Numbered from the stretch's first letter, positions 1 through 8,946 are shown. The stretch is 34,128 bases of DNA from an uncultured Bacilli bacterium (GCA_944371325.1 CALVXO010000017.1:1-34128), one strand, 5' to 3'. A program made the numbers and translations. The notes: generated from the sequence alone by a model not told the origin.

Positions 1-108
1 GTTTTCTCGGCATAAACATGTTATCTGTAGAATATTATACTTATTCAAAAGTTGCACTTGACTTTTTAATTAAAAAATTAAAATATGTTTAAAAACAATC
101 ATTAAAAA

Positions 109-135
109 AATAATTAGAAAATATAACTAATTATT
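109..135. terminator. bidirectional hairpin terminator after the cofE-like gene
   Basis: A perfect 9-bp inverted repeat (AATAATTAG / CTAATTATT) encloses a 9-base loop and has A/T runs on both sides. It lies about 90 bases beyond the stop of the leftward tsaE-to-cofE operon and could end transcripts from either side. The stem is AT-only apart from one G-C pair, so strength is uncertain. Confidence 0.5.
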
Positions 136-145
136 TTTAAATAAA

Positions 146-214
146 TATACAATATTTTAAGAGTTTTGATATACATTTTTTAAGAATTTTAATATACAAA
201 TTTTAAAAAAACTA
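146..214. repeat. three degenerate tandem units of 23-24 bases
   Basis: Units begin with TATAC at 146, 170 and 193 and continue with variants of TTTTAAGA(G/A)TTTT. They are AT-only and imperfect. They could be protein-binding sites or chance in a very AT-rich spacer. Confidence 0.25.
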
Positions 215-226
215 TTATAAAACAGT

Positions 227-1399
227 TTATTCATCAGCATAATTACTAAAGTATCTTTGAACTAAAACAACAGGTGTTCCTTTATCACCAGATCCACTTG
301 TCAAATCACAAAGTGAACCTAATAAATCAGTTATTTGCCTTGGCGTTGTACCTAAAGTAATATTTTTTCCTTTTAAATCTTTTTCTTTATTTCTTATTTC
401 TTTTCGCATTGCTTCTTGTAATTCATTACCTCTTAAGTTAGCAAATTTATTATCAGATACATATTTTAATTTAATTTCATTAGGCGTTCCTTTTAATCCA
501 TCAGTATAAAATGGTGAAACAACTGGGTCAGCCAATTCCCAAATTTTACCTACTGGATCTTTAAAAGCACCATCTCCATATATCATAACTTCAACATTTT
601 TATTAGTTTTTTCTTTTATCATTCTTTGAATATCTAAAACTAATTGTTGACAGTTATTAGGAAATAATTTTAATTTTTCATCGGTAGACTTATTTGATCC
701 TAATAATCCATATTTACTATTAAAACCAGAACCATTTACTGATTCATTTAATATATCATCTAATCCTAAACAATTTAATAATCTTTTAGTTTCAAATCTA
801 GTATGAATATCACAAGCTAAAGCTTCATCAACATAATTATATATAACTTTTGGATCATTAGCAAAAACAAAATCAATTTCACAATTTTCACTTTCTACTA
901 ATTCTTTATAAAAATCTACATAATTAATTCCTGTAAAAGTATGAACTTCATTTTTAAATAATTCATTATATTTTTCATATGATAAAACATCAACATAAGG
1001 ATTTATATCATATTCTCTTAAATATTTTTCATCAAATAAATGATTTCCAACTTCATCAGCAGGATAACTTAATAACATAGTTATTTTGTTACATCCTCTT
1101 GCTATACCTTTTAAAATCATAGAAAATCTATTTCTACTTAAAATTGGAAAAACAATTCCAATATGATTAGTTTTAAATTTTCTTTTAATATCTGTAGCAA
1201 TATCATCAACTGTACAATAATTACCTTGCGCAATACCTACTACAGCTTCAGTTACAGCTATAACGTCTTTATCTAATATTTCAAAATTTTCACTTATACT
1301 AGCATTCATAACTGAATCTACTACGATACTAGCTAAATCATCATTTTCTTTAATAATAGGTGTTCTAATACCTCTTACAATTGTTCCTACATTTCTCAT
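227..1399 (-). CDS. CofE-like coenzyme F420-0:L-glutamate ligase family protein
   Basis: This 390-residue protein belongs by appearance to the F420_ligase (PF01996) family, whose archaeal and actinobacterial members add gamma-linked glutamate to F420-0 using GTP. The start ([15 protein letters not shown]), the [17 protein letters not shown] stretch near residue 41 and the [14 protein letters not shown] segment fit the family fold. It is much longer than classical CofE (about 250 residues), matching the longer Firmicutes type. No other F420 genes are in the window, so the real acceptor is unknown; a folate or another cofactor is possible. It is the last gene of the tsaE-tsaB-tsaD operon, and its ATG overlaps the tsaD stop by 4 bases, implying coupled translation. 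Family assignment is fairly sure, substrate is not. Confidence 0.75.
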   Translation of the reverse strand: MRNVGTIVRGIRTPIIKENDDLASIVVDSVMNASISENFEILDKDVIAVTEAVVGIAQGNYCTVDDIATDIKRKFKTNHIGIVFPILSRNRFSMILKGIARGCNKITMLLSYPADEVGNHLFDEKYLREYDINPYVDVLSYEKYNELFKNEVHTFTGINYVDFYKELVESENCEIDFVFANDPKVIYNYVDEALACDIHTRFETKRLLNCLGLDDILNESVNGSGFNSKYGLLGSNKSTDEKLKLFPNNCQQLVLDIQRMIKEKTNKNVEVMIYGDGAFKDPVGKIWELADPVVSPFYTDGLKGTPNEIKLKYVSDNKFANLRGNELQEAMRKEIRNKEKDLKGKNITLGTTPRQITDLLGSLCDLTSGSGDKGTPVVLVQRYFSNYADE

Positions 1400-2400
1400 A
1401 TATTCTCTCCTAACTCACAATTAGCTTTTGCATTTAAATTTATATCTGCAATTATTCCTTTTTGATAAGCATAATATCCAGCTGCCCCAATCATAGCTGC
1501 ATTATCAGTACAATATAAAATAGGTGGTACTGTTAAGTTAATATTATTTTTACTACATTCTTGTTCTAATGAATCTCTAATTCCACTATTAGCAGCAACA
1601 CCACCAGCCACAATTAAATTTTTACAATTATATTCTTTCAAAGCTTTTATTGTCTTTTTAGTTAATATTTCAACTACTCTATTTTGAAATGAACATGCTA
1701 AATCTTCTTTTCTAATAGTATTACCTTTTTGTAATTCATTATGATTCAAATTAATAACCGCTGATTTGATGCCACTAAAACTAAAATCATAAGAATCATC
1801 ATTTAAAGGAAGTGGTAGTTTATAAGTATCTTTACCCTGTTTAGCCATTTTATCTATACTAGGACCACCCGGATAAGGTATATTTAACACCCTAGCAACT
1901 TTATCATAACATTCACCAACGGCATCATCTAATGTTCCACCAATTCTTTTAAATGAATAATCTTCTTCCATATATATTAGTTCAGTATGACCTCCACTAA
2001 TAACTAAAGCAATTAATGGAAATTCTAATCTTTTAACCAAGTTATTAGCATATATATGACCAGCAATATGATGAACTGGAATCAATGGTTTATTATAAAT
2101 ATAAGATAATGTTTTTGCCGCTAGTAAGCCGACTAATAAAGAACCTATTAAACCAGGACCATAAGTAACAGCAATCGCATCAATATCTTCGATTGTAATA
2201 GAAGCTTTAGTTAATACTTCTTCTAAAACAACGGTTATGCTTTCGACATGAGAACGACTTGCTATTTCAGGAACAACTCCCCCATATAATTTGTGAATAT
2301 CAATTTGCGATAATATTACAGTGCCCAAATCAGTAGTTCCATCTTTAATAATGCTCATACTTGTTTCATCACAAGATGATTCGATTGCTAAAATAGTCAT
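1396..2400 (-). CDS. tsaD: tRNA N6-adenosine threonylcarbamoyltransferase TsaD
   Basis: TsaD transfers the threonylcarbamoyl group from TC-AMP to A37 of ANN-decoding tRNAs, working with TsaB and TsaE in the cytoplasm. The 334-residue length is normal. The ASKHA-fold start ([12 protein letters not shown]), the metal-binding HHIAGH at residues 110-115, the [12 protein letters not shown] nucleotide-site loop and the late CTDNAAMIG metal Asp are all present. A ribosome site (GAGGTGA) precedes the ATG. tsaB ends 8 bases upstream and the CofE-like gene begins inside its stop codon, so the four genes read as one transcript. Confidence 0.96.
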   Translation of the reverse strand: MTILAIESSCDETSMSIIKDGTTDLGTVILSQIDIHKLYGGVVPEIASRSHVESITVVLEEVLTKASITIEDIDAIAVTYGPGLIGSLLVGLLAAKTLSYIYNKPLIPVHHIAGHIYANNLVKRLEFPLIALVISGGHTELIYMEEDYSFKRIGGTLDDAVGECYDKVARVLNIPYPGGPSIDKMAKQGKDTYKLPLPLNDDSYDFSFSGIKSAVINLNHNELQKGNTIRKEDLACSFQNRVVEILTKKTIKALKEYNCKNLIVAGGVAANSGIRDSLEQECSKNNINLTVPPILYCTDNAAMIGAAGYYAYQKGIIADINLNAKANCELGENI

Positions 2401-2408
2401 ATTTCACC

Positions 2409-2978
2409 TCAATTCATTTTTTCTTCTGCTTCTGTTTTTTTTAAATAATTTGGTTTTAAATCATGTGGATTAATTGGATTATCAAATTCATGTTTTTTAA
2501 TAATCTTAAGTAAATCAATATTATCATAGTTATCTATGATTGTATAATTGTCTGGATACTTTATATCAGAGGCTAAAATATATTGATCTTTCAAATAAAC
2601 ATTTAAATTATTATCGTATATTCCTGCGTAAACATATCCACGTCTAGCATCAATTAATGAAACATTATATTTTGTATCAGTGTTAGTTGTTGCTAATAAT
2701 TCTAATTCACTTAAACTAATTATTGGAATATTTAAACAAAATCCAATTGTTTTAGCAATTGTAACACCAACTCTAATACCAGTAAAAGAACCAGGTCCAT
2801 TTACAACAAAGATTTTATCCACAGTATTTATATCATCTACAGCTTCTTTTAATACTTTCATAACCTTAGATGATGTATCATTATTATTTTTATCAATAAA
2901 AAAATAATCAATTTTATCATTAATAATAGTACTTATAATTAAACAATTTGAACAAGTATCTATAAAAAGATATTTCAT
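2409..2978 (-). CDS. tsaB: t6A biosynthesis protein TsaB
   Basis: TsaB is the inactive TsaD paralogue that forms the heterodimer with TsaD. This 189-residue copy opens with the ASKHA strand (YLFIDTCSNCLIIS) and has the typical VNGPGSFTGIRVGVTIAK segment near residue 60. It is slightly shorter than the common 220-230 residues because the C-terminal part is trimmed. Its start overlaps the tsaE stop by 4 bases and it ends 8 bases before tsaD, so all three t6A partners are contiguous here. Confidence 0.94.
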   Translation of the reverse strand: MKYLFIDTCSNCLIISTIINDKIDYFFIDKNNNDTSSKVMKVLKEAVDDINTVDKIFVVNGPGSFTGIRVGVTIAKTIGFCLNIPIISLSELELLATTNTDTKYNVSLIDARRGYVYAGIYDNNLNVYLKDQYILASDIKYPDNYTIIDNYDNIDLLKIIKKHEFDNPINPHDLKPNYLKKTEAEEKMN

Positions 2979-3424
2979 AATACAGCCTCACATAATTCTT
3001 CATATTGTTTACCATAAGGATTAATTATAAAAACTCTCTTATTTTCATCTAAAACTTTAATTTTTATATCTAATCTTTCTTTAGGTAAAATATCTTTAAT
3101 TGTATCTGCCCATTCAATTATAACTACTCCACCTTTTGTATAATATTCTTCAATGTTAACACCGCTAGTATTACCATCTAATCTATATACATCCATATGA
3201 TATAATGGTAATTCACCAACATACTCCTTAATAATAGAAAAAGTAGGAGATGTTATATTTTCTTTGATACCTAAAGCTTGAGCAAATCCTTTAGTAAATA
3301 ATGTTTTACCACTTCCTAATTCACCATTTAAACAAATAATCATATTAGGAAATTTTTCTGATTCAAGATTTTGAGCCAATTCAATTGTTTCATATTCATC
3401 TTTCATTGTAAGTTTATATTCCAT
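2975..3424 (-). CDS. tsaE: t6A biosynthesis ATPase TsaE
   Basis: TsaE is the P-loop ATPase needed to reset the TsaB-TsaD complex. Residues 34-41 (GELGSGKT) are the Walker A motif, followed by the family-typical ITSPTFSIIKEY and VVIIEWAD (Walker B region). Length 149 is usual. It leads the operon: a promoter sits directly upstream (3441-3469) and GGTGA precedes the ATG. The downstream tsaB ATG overlaps its stop. Confidence 0.95.
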   Translation of the reverse strand: MEYKLTMKDEYETIELAQNLESEKFPNMIICLNGELGSGKTLFTKGFAQALGIKENITSPTFSIIKEYVGELPLYHMDVYRLDGNTSGVNIEEYYTKGGVVIIEWADTIKDILPKERLDIKIKVLDENKRVFIINPYGKQYEELCEAVL

Positions 3425-3440
3425 TTATATCACCATAATT

Positions 3441-3469
3441 ATTATATAAAATAAAAATAATTATTACAA
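3441..3469 (-). promoter_or_regulatory. promoter of the tsaE-tsaB-tsaD-cofE-like operon
   Basis: On the minus strand TTGTAA, a 17-base spacer and TATAAT lie upstream of tsaE. Only 16 bases separate the -10 box from the ATG, so the predicted transcript would start at or next to the GGTG ribosome site. Confidence 0.55.
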
Positions 3470-3490
3470 TATCTTTTCATAAAAAAAACA

Positions 3491-4708
3491 TTATTTAATT
3501 CCTAAATAATATTTTTTCTTACCTTTTCTTAACACAATAATTGAATCATCAATAGCCATTTCTTTAGTAATTATTTTATCTTCTAATATTTTTTCATCAT
3601 TAATTGTAATCGCACCATTACTTATAAATTCCCTAGCCTCTCTTTTAGATGAACATATATTATTATCAACTAACAAATCAACTAATAATTTTTCTTCAAA
3701 TTTAAATGTTGGTACACCTTTAAAACCAATTAATATTTCATCTTTAGTTAAATTTTTGATATTACCACTAAATAATGCTTCACTTATTTTAACCGCTTTA
3801 TTATATTCATCTAGGCCATGCAAAAATGTAATAACTTCTTTAGCTAAAGCTTTATGAGCTTCTCTTTTTTCAGGACATTCTAAATGTTTTTTTTCTAACT
3901 CATTAATTTCACCAATAGATAAAAATGTTAATTTTTTTAAATAATCAATTACTTTACTATCTTCAGCATTTAAGAAAAATTGATACATTTCATAACTAGA
4001 TGTTTTATTAATATCCAACCATATAGCATTTCCTTCAGACTTTCCAAATTTAGTTCCATCAGCTTTAGTAATTAATGGCATAGTTAAACCATAAGCTTCT
4101 TTATTTAATTTTTTTCTAATTAATTCAACACCAGATGTAATATTACCCCATTGATCAGAACCACCAATTTGTAATACACATCCTTTATTTTCATATAACC
4201 ATAAGAAATCTAATGATTGCATAATCATATATGAAAACTCAGTATATGTAATTCCAATATCCAATCTACTTTTAACAGTTTCTTTGTTTAACATATAATT
4301 TAAATTAAAATATTTACCATAATCTCTTAAATAATCAATAAAATTAATATCCTTAGACCAATCATAGTTATTAACAACTTCAAAACCAAATATATCTTCT
4401 ACTTGTTTTCTTAACTTTTTATAATTATAATCCAATTGTTCTTTAGTTATCATTGGCCTTTCAGCTGTAGGCTTAGGATCACCTATCAATCCAGTAGCAC
4501 CACCTACTAATAAAATAGGATTGTGTCCACCTTTTTTTAATCTTGTTGCCATTGAAAAAGTTGAATAATGACCAATATGTAAACTATCTCCTGTTGGATC
4601 TGTTCCAATATAAAAAGTTAATCCTCCATTATTTATTTTTTCAATTAAACTTTCATCAGTAATATTTTCAATTAAACCACGCCATACTAATTCATCATAT
4701 AATTTCAT
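3491..4708 (-). CDS. tyrS: tyrosyl-tRNA synthetase
   Basis: TyrS charges tRNA-Tyr. The 405-residue protein has the class I signature HIGH at residues 44-47, the tyrosine pocket, the KMSKS-equivalent KFGKS near residue 224 and a C-terminal S4-like RNA-binding domain (SSKREAREFISNGAITIND). Its ATG overlaps the stop of the trimeric dUTPase gene by 4 bases. It is the last gene of a three-gene operon behind a T-box whose candidate specifier is UAC, so its supply is probably governed by uncharged tRNA-Tyr. Confidence 0.97.
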   Translation of the reverse strand: MKLYDELVWRGLIENITDESLIEKINNGGLTFYIGTDPTGDSLHIGHYSTFSMATRLKKGGHNPILLVGGATGLIGDPKPTAERPMITKEQLDYNYKKLRKQVEDIFGFEVVNNYDWSKDINFIDYLRDYGKYFNLNYMLNKETVKSRLDIGITYTEFSYMIMQSLDFLWLYENKGCVLQIGGSDQWGNITSGVELIRKKLNKEAYGLTMPLITKADGTKFGKSEGNAIWLDINKTSSYEMYQFFLNAEDSKVIDYLKKLTFLSIGEINELEKKHLECPEKREAHKALAKEVITFLHGLDEYNKAVKISEALFSGNIKNLTKDEILIGFKGVPTFKFEEKLLVDLLVDNNICSSKREAREFISNGAITINDEKILEDKIITKEMAIDDSIIVLRKGKKKYYLGIK

Positions 4709-5190
4709 TTTTCATCTCTCCTATCTGTACTTCCTAATCCACCTGTTCTTATTTCTGTAGTATTATCATCATCAGTAATTAAATAATTAATAAAAACTCC
4801 TTGACAATATGCATTATTTTTAGAAATAATAACTTCCTTATCTCCTTCATTTTGAATAGATAACCACATATGTCCTTCATTAGATTTATTATTATAATAA
4901 TCACTTTCAATTAATCCTACTTGATTAGTTAATCTTAGATTATATTTAAAACCCAAACCACTTCTCATTAATAATAACAATGCTTCATTACTATTAAATT
5001 TAGTTTTATATCCTGTTGGTATTTTTACTATTTCACCAGGCTTAATAACTATATCATTAATAGCAAAGAAATCATATCCTGCACTATTTTTAGTAGCCCT
5101 TTTTGGTAATAAATAATTATTATATAAATTAATATCATCTTTAATATCTTTTTTAAATTGTTCGAAACTTATTTTTTCAAAACATCTCAT
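4705..5190 (-). CDS. dut: trimeric-type dUTPase (dUTP diphosphatase)
   Basis: Hydrolyses dUTP to dUMP, keeping uracil out of DNA and feeding dTMP synthesis. The 161-residue protein shows the dUTPase beta-barrel motifs in order: AGYDFFA (motif 1), RSGLGFKYNLRL (motif 2), GLIESDYY (motif 3) and the C-terminal phosphate-binding RTGGLGSTD (motif 5). The long NNKSNEGH insertion after motif 3 is seen in clostridial-type members. It starts 1 base after the end of an unrelated all-alpha dUTPase gene and overlaps tyrS by 4 bases. Confidence 0.88.
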   Translation of the reverse strand: MRCFEKISFEQFKKDIKDDINLYNNYLLPKRATKNSAGYDFFAINDIVIKPGEIVKIPTGYKTKFNSNEALLLLMRSGLGFKYNLRLTNQVGLIESDYYNNKSNEGHMWLSIQNEGDKEVIISKNNAYCQGVFINYLITDDDNTTEIRTGGLGSTDRRDEK

Positions 5191-5191
5191 A

Positions 5192-5671
5192 TTAATATCC
5201 TTCTTCTAATCTTTTTTCTTGCTTTTTTATTTTTTTTACACAAGCTTCACTAATTTCTTTTTCATTTAAACCAATTAAATTACCTATATAAATTAAATAA
5301 TTAAAAATCTTAGTAACTATTTCTTCATCTATATTATCAATTAATAAAGTTGCTAATTTAAATATATCATTTAAACATATAAGAATATCATTAGAAAAAT
5401 CATATGTTTTAATCTTTACATTATCAACATTTAAATAATTAAAAAAATATAAACATACCATAATACAATCAGCTAATTCTTCTAATGTTTCATCTTTTTT
5501 CATAGGTTTATTTGACCAATATTTAAAACATCTAGATTCATTTGCAAATTCACCTATTTCAACTAGTAATTCAATACAATTTTTTTCAAACATTTTATTA
5601 TCATCTTTAAACTTTTGATAAAATATATCATCTAACCTTTTATTTTTAGTATATATATCATTCCAATTCAT
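5192..5671 (-). CDS. all-alpha NTP pyrophosphatase, dUTPase_2 (MazG-like) family
   Basis: A 159-residue protein of the dimeric all-alpha dUTPase/MazG superfamily (PF08761-like). The metal-binding helices are seen as LLVEIGEFANESRCFKYW and EELADCIMV, the ExxE...ExxD pattern of the family. The likely activity is dUTP to dUMP plus pyrophosphate. The start is the ATG at 5671, because GGAGG lies 5 bases upstream; a longer reading to 5728 would run through the T-box terminator. It is the first gene of the T-box operon with dut and tyrS. Having two unrelated dUTPase folds side by side is unusual. Confidence 0.8.
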   Translation of the reverse strand: MNWNDIYTKNKRLDDIFYQKFKDDNKMFEKNCIELLVEIGEFANESRCFKYWSNKPMKKDETLEELADCIMVCLYFFNYLNVDNVKIKTYDFSNDILICLNDIFKLATLLIDNIDEEIVTKIFNYLIYIGNLIGLNEKEISEACVKKIKKQEKRLEEGY

Positions 5672-5687
5672 TTTAACCTCCATAAAA

Positions 5688-5880
5688 AAATATCCATAGA
5701 ATAAGGACGAATAAATCCGCGGTACCACCTTAATTTATGAATATTTCATACACTTTAATTTATAACGCAATTACCCGTTTTAACTCCCAAAATGTAATTT
5801 ATTATTTAATCTTGATTAGTTTCCATCAACCACTAATTTTCTATATTACCAATTAAATAACTGTATTTTTGTTCCTTGTT
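5688..5880 (-). promoter_or_regulatory. T-box leader of the dUTPase-dut-tyrS operon
   Basis: On the minus strand the conserved core reads AAGGTGGTACCGCGG, followed by CGTCCTT. This gives the antiterminator: AAGG pairs CCTT, a UGGUACC bulge binds the tRNA end, and GCG pairs CGU. The competing terminator is a long stem (arms 5728-5746 and 5688-5706) running into a T tract just before the GGAGG of the first gene. The distal motif AGTGGTTGATGGAAACTAAT is shared with the serS leader. The candidate specifier is UAC at 5794-5796, fitting tyrS, and UGGU pairs with an A discriminator as in tRNA-Tyr. Confidence 0.9.
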
Positions 5881-5892
5881 AAATATGTAAAT

Positions 5893-5921
5893 ACTATATC
5901 ATATTAATTTGTAAAAATCAA
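5893..5921 (-). promoter_or_regulatory. promoter of the tyrS T-box transcript
   Basis: TTGATT, a 17-base spacer and TATAGT on the minus strand place a start near 5886, just before the T-box stem I. The -35 box abuts the mutM stop codon. Confidence 0.5.
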
Positions 5922-6734
5922 TTATTTTTGACAATCTTCACAATAATATGTACTTCTTCCATTTATTTTTTCAACTTTCAATTTTTTATGACATATAGGA
6001 CATTCTTCTTTAGTATGTACTAATAATTCATTTTGAAATCTACCATGTACTCCTTCGCTAGATGTATATGTTTTGATAGTAGTCCCACCCAATTTAATAG
6101 CACGTTCTAATACTATTTTAGTATTTTTAATAATATTATTTAATTCTAAATCATTTAATTCACTTGCTTTTTTATAAGGATTAATCTTACTTAAAAATAA
6201 TATTTCATCATCATAAATATTACCAATTCCAACTATTATTGATTGATCTAATAGAACTGTTTTAATAGGTAATTTTTTACTTTTATATTTTAATTTTAAA
6301 TACTCACTATTTAATTTATCATCCCATGGTTCATAACCTAATTCATTTAATGGTTTAGTGTTATAAATATTTTCTTTATCTAATAAATACATTCTACCAA
6401 ATTTGCGAGTATCATTATATCTTAGTTCAAAATCTTTAAATTTAAATATAACGTGTTGATGTTTAGTTACTTCATCATTAAAATTTTTAATATAATATTT
6501 ACCTTCCATCCTTAAATGAGACAACAAATAATAATCATTTAATTCAAATAATAACCATTTACCTCTTCTTTTAATATCAATTATTGTTTGATTTTTAAGT
6601 TTATTAATAAAATCATCTACATTAATTTGTTCAATCATTTTAGGATAATTAACTATAACATCTAATATTTTTTGATTTAATACTTGCTTTTTCAAAACTT
6701 CTTTTACTGTTTCTACTTCTGGTAATTCAGGCAT
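5922..6734 (-). CDS. mutM: formamidopyrimidine-DNA glycosylase (Fpg/MutM)
   Basis: Base-excision repair enzyme that removes 8-oxoguanine and formamidopyrimidines and nicks the abasic site. The N-terminus MPELPEVETV supplies the catalytic Pro (after Met removal) and Glu. The helix-two-turn-helix part (VGIGNIYDDEILF) and the C-terminal zinc finger (CPIC ... CEDC) are intact. Length 270 is normal. The ATG lies inside the 3' end of murI (22-base overlap) and has its own GGAGG, so it is the distal gene of the serS-murI-mutM string. Confidence 0.96.
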   Translation of the reverse strand: MPELPEVETVKEVLKKQVLNQKILDVIVNYPKMIEQINVDDFINKLKNQTIIDIKRRGKWLLFELNDYYLLSHLRMEGKYYIKNFNDEVTKHQHVIFKFKDFELRYNDTRKFGRMYLLDKENIYNTKPLNELGYEPWDDKLNSEYLKLKYKSKKLPIKTVLLDQSIIVGIGNIYDDEILFLSKINPYKKASELNDLELNNIIKNTKIVLERAIKLGGTTIKTYTSSEGVHGRFQNELLVHTKEECPICHKKLKVEKINGRSTYYCEDCQK

Positions 6735-7405
6735 AATTCCTCCAATTGATAATTTGAACCAATTATCTTTTCTATATTATTAATTAAATTATGATCTACT
6801 TTACTAAAATATAATCTTATATTTAATTTACTAGATTCTAAATTAAGTGAATTACATAAAACTTTTCCCATATTAATTAAAGTTAAATCTGGTCTTAAAC
6901 TTAATATTTCATTAGTTAAAATTGGATAATGAGTGCATCCTAAAACTAAATTAGAATTTATTGGTATTTTATTTAAATATTCTTTTAAAGCAGTAGTGGC
7001 ATCTTTACCATTTTCAATTAAAGGTACTAATAAAGGACATTCAATTGCATTATTAAATATTTTACTTTTACATGTCATAGGTGTTGCAAAGGTATAATAA
7101 TTTTTATCTTTTAAATAATTTAATGTAGGACTAATAATATCATATATTGGTATATCATATTTATTTTTTAAATATTCATATACATTAGAACTAACTGTAC
7201 CACAAGCTATTATAATCATATCAACATCTTTAGAAATTAAAAATTCAACTATTTTGGATGCTAAAATTTGTAATTCATATTTTGTTTTAGTTCCATAAGG
7301 AATATTAATATTATCACCGAAATAATAGTATTCATTTTTATATTTAAGTAATTCTTTTAAAACTGTTAATCCACCAACACCTGAGTCAAATACACCTATT
7401 TTCAT
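6713..7405 (-). CDS. murI: glutamate racemase
   Basis: Makes D-glutamate for peptidoglycan. The racemase fold is evident: GVFDSGVGGLTVL with Asp7-Ser8, FGDNINIPYG, a first catalytic Cys at 68 and a second Cys at 157 within LGCTHYPIL. Two oddities: the loop that normally reads ACNT is ACGT, so the substrate-contacting Asn is Gly, and the protein is short at 230 residues (family about 260-270). Both catalytic Cys are kept, so activity is likely. It lies downstream of serS after a 12-bp hairpin and overlaps mutM by 22 bases. Confidence 0.88.
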   Translation of the reverse strand: MKIGVFDSGVGGLTVLKELLKYKNEYYYFGDNINIPYGTKTKYELQILASKIVEFLISKDVDMIIIACGTVSSNVYEYLKNKYDIPIYDIISPTLNYLKDKNYYTFATPMTCKSKIFNNAIECPLLVPLIENGKDATTALKEYLNKIPINSNLVLGCTHYPILTNEILSLRPDLTLINMGKVLCNSLNLESSKLNIRLYFSKVDHNLINNIEKIIGSNYQLEELCLNYQK

Positions 7406-7414
7406 AAAATCACC

Positions 7415-7448
7415 TTTTTTCTAATTTATATTATGCAATTAGAAAAAA
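7415..7448 (-). other. 12-bp perfect hairpin between serS and murI
   Basis: TTTTTTCTAATT and its exact complement enclose a 10-base loop immediately after the serS stop and directly before the AAGGTG of murI. No T tract follows on the minus strand, so it does not look like a terminator there. It may affect mRNA stability or murI translation. Confidence 0.4.
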
Positions 7449-8726
7449 TTAACTAATGTTAATTTTTTCTTTCCCACCCATATAAGGTTGTAAAGCTTTT
7501 GGTATTTTTATACTACCATCTTTTTGATAATTATTTTCTAATACTGCAATCAATCCACGAGGTGTAGCAAGTACAGTATTATTTAATGTATGTAAATAAT
7601 ATGTTTCTTTATCATTTTTAGTTCTAATACCTAATCTTCTTGCTTGAGCATCACCTAAAGTAGAACAAGATCCAACTTCAAAATATTTTTTTTGTCTTGG
7701 ACTCCATGCTTCAATATCACATGATTTAACTTTTAAATCTGCTAAATCACCTGAACAGCATTCCAAAGTTCTAACTGGAACATCTAATGTTCTAAAAAAT
7801 TCAACTGTATAAGACCACATCTTATTATACCATTCCATAGAATCTTCTGGTTTACATAAAACTACCATTTCTTGTTTTTCAAATTGATGAACACGATATA
7901 CTCCTCTTTCTTCAATACCATGAGCTCCTACTTCTTTTCTAAAACATGGTGAATAACTTGTTAAAGTGATAGGTAATTCTTTTTCTTTAACAATTTGACC
8001 CTTAAATCTTCCTATCATAGAATGTTCTGAAGTACCAATTAAATATAAATCTTCATTTTCAATTTTATACATCATGGCATCCATTTCTTCAAATGACATA
8101 ACACCATTAACAACATCACTTCTAATCATAAATGGTGGAATGCAATAAGTAAATCCTTTATCAATCATAAAATCTCTAGCATAAGATAACATAGCAGAAT
8201 GAAGACGAGCAATATCACCAATTAAATAGTAAAATCCATTACCACTAGTTCTACCAGCTGATTCTTTATCTAAACAATTTTTCATTATATCAGCATGATA
8301 TGGTATTTCATAATCTGGTACTACTGGTTCACCAAACTTTTCTATTTCTACGTTTTCACTATCATCTTTACCAATAGGTACAGAATCATCAATAATATTT
8401 GGAATAACCATCATTTTTTCTTTAATTTGTTGTTCTAAAGTTACTTCTTTTTCTTCTAATTCTTTTATTTCATTAGCATAATTACTTATTTCCTCTTTTA
8501 TTTTATTAGCTTCATCTTTTTTGCCATCTTTCATTAAAATACCAATTTCAGAACTTTTTTTATTTTTTAAAGATCTTAAATTATCTCCTTTTAATTTACA
8601 ATCTCTAAATTGTTTATCAAGTTCAATTACTTCATCAACAATACCTAATTTCTTATCTTGAAATTTTTTCTTAATATTTTCTTTAACTAATTCACTATTT
8701 TCTCTTATTAATTTAATATCGATCAT
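7449..8726 (-). CDS. serS: seryl-tRNA synthetase
   Basis: Charges tRNA-Ser (and tRNA-Sec where present). The 425-residue class II enzyme has the N-terminal antiparallel coiled-coil arm (about residues 30-105), motif 2 (FRKEVGAHGIEERGVYRVHQ) and motif 3 (NNTVLATPRGLIAVLE). It starts at ATG 8726 with GGAAAG upstream and lies behind a T-box terminator leader. murI and mutM follow and may share its transcript. Confidence 0.97.
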   Translation of the reverse strand: MIDIKLIRENSELVKENIKKKFQDKKLGIVDEVIELDKQFRDCKLKGDNLRSLKNKKSSEIGILMKDGKKDEANKIKEEISNYANEIKELEEKEVTLEQQIKEKMMVIPNIIDDSVPIGKDDSENVEIEKFGEPVVPDYEIPYHADIMKNCLDKESAGRTSGNGFYYLIGDIARLHSAMLSYARDFMIDKGFTYCIPPFMIRSDVVNGVMSFEEMDAMMYKIENEDLYLIGTSEHSMIGRFKGQIVKEKELPITLTSYSPCFRKEVGAHGIEERGVYRVHQFEKQEMVVLCKPEDSMEWYNKMWSYTVEFFRTLDVPVRTLECCSGDLADLKVKSCDIEAWSPRQKKYFEVGSCSTLGDAQARRLGIRTKNDKETYYLHTLNNTVLATPRGLIAVLENNYQKDGSIKIPKALQPYMGGKEKINIS

Positions 8727-8748
8727 AATATCTTTCCTTTCTAAAAAT

Positions 8749-8946
8749 AAAAAGACTAATTTATTAGGAGTATATAAAATACGGTACCATCCTAAAATAG
8801 TCTTAATTAAGAGATAACGGTTTTACCCGGAAATGTTTACATTTCACTAAAGGAGTAGATTTCATAAATAATTATTATTAGTTTCCATCAACCACTAACT
8901 TTCTATTAAATAATATATTTATTACTTAGTTCCTTCTTCGTTTTAT
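8749..8946 (-). promoter_or_regulatory. T-box leader of serS
   Basis: The minus-strand core AGGATGGTACCGTA with UACUCCU downstream forms an antiterminator (AGGA/UCCU, bulge UGGUACC, GUA/UAC). The competing terminator pairs AAGACTA with TAGTCTT and ends in TTTTTATTTTT. The distal motif GTGGTTGATGGAAACTAAT matches the tyrS leader. Candidate specifiers are UCU near 8870 or the nearby UCC, both Ser. The tRNA-binding bulge is UGGU rather than the UGGC expected for the G discriminator of tRNA-Ser. Confidence 0.88.

Noticed and set aside
1..60. A leftward promoter with TATAAT at 34-39
   Set aside because: No acceptable -35 box, and the gene it would serve lies outside the window.
146..214. CRISPR-like array
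   Set aside because: Units are tandem, degenerate and AT-only with no spacers.
2680..2907. Plus-strand open frame inside tsaB, and similar frames at 12143, 12838, 15388, 19672, 21554 and 30809 (plus) and at 23125 and 24044 (minus)
   Set aside because: They lie antisense to well-supported genes, lack ribosome sites and have composition expected of AT-rich complements.
5672..5728. A longer N-terminus for the all-alpha dUTPase gene
   Set aside because: It would run through the T-box terminator and T tract; ATG 5671 has a perfect GGAGG.
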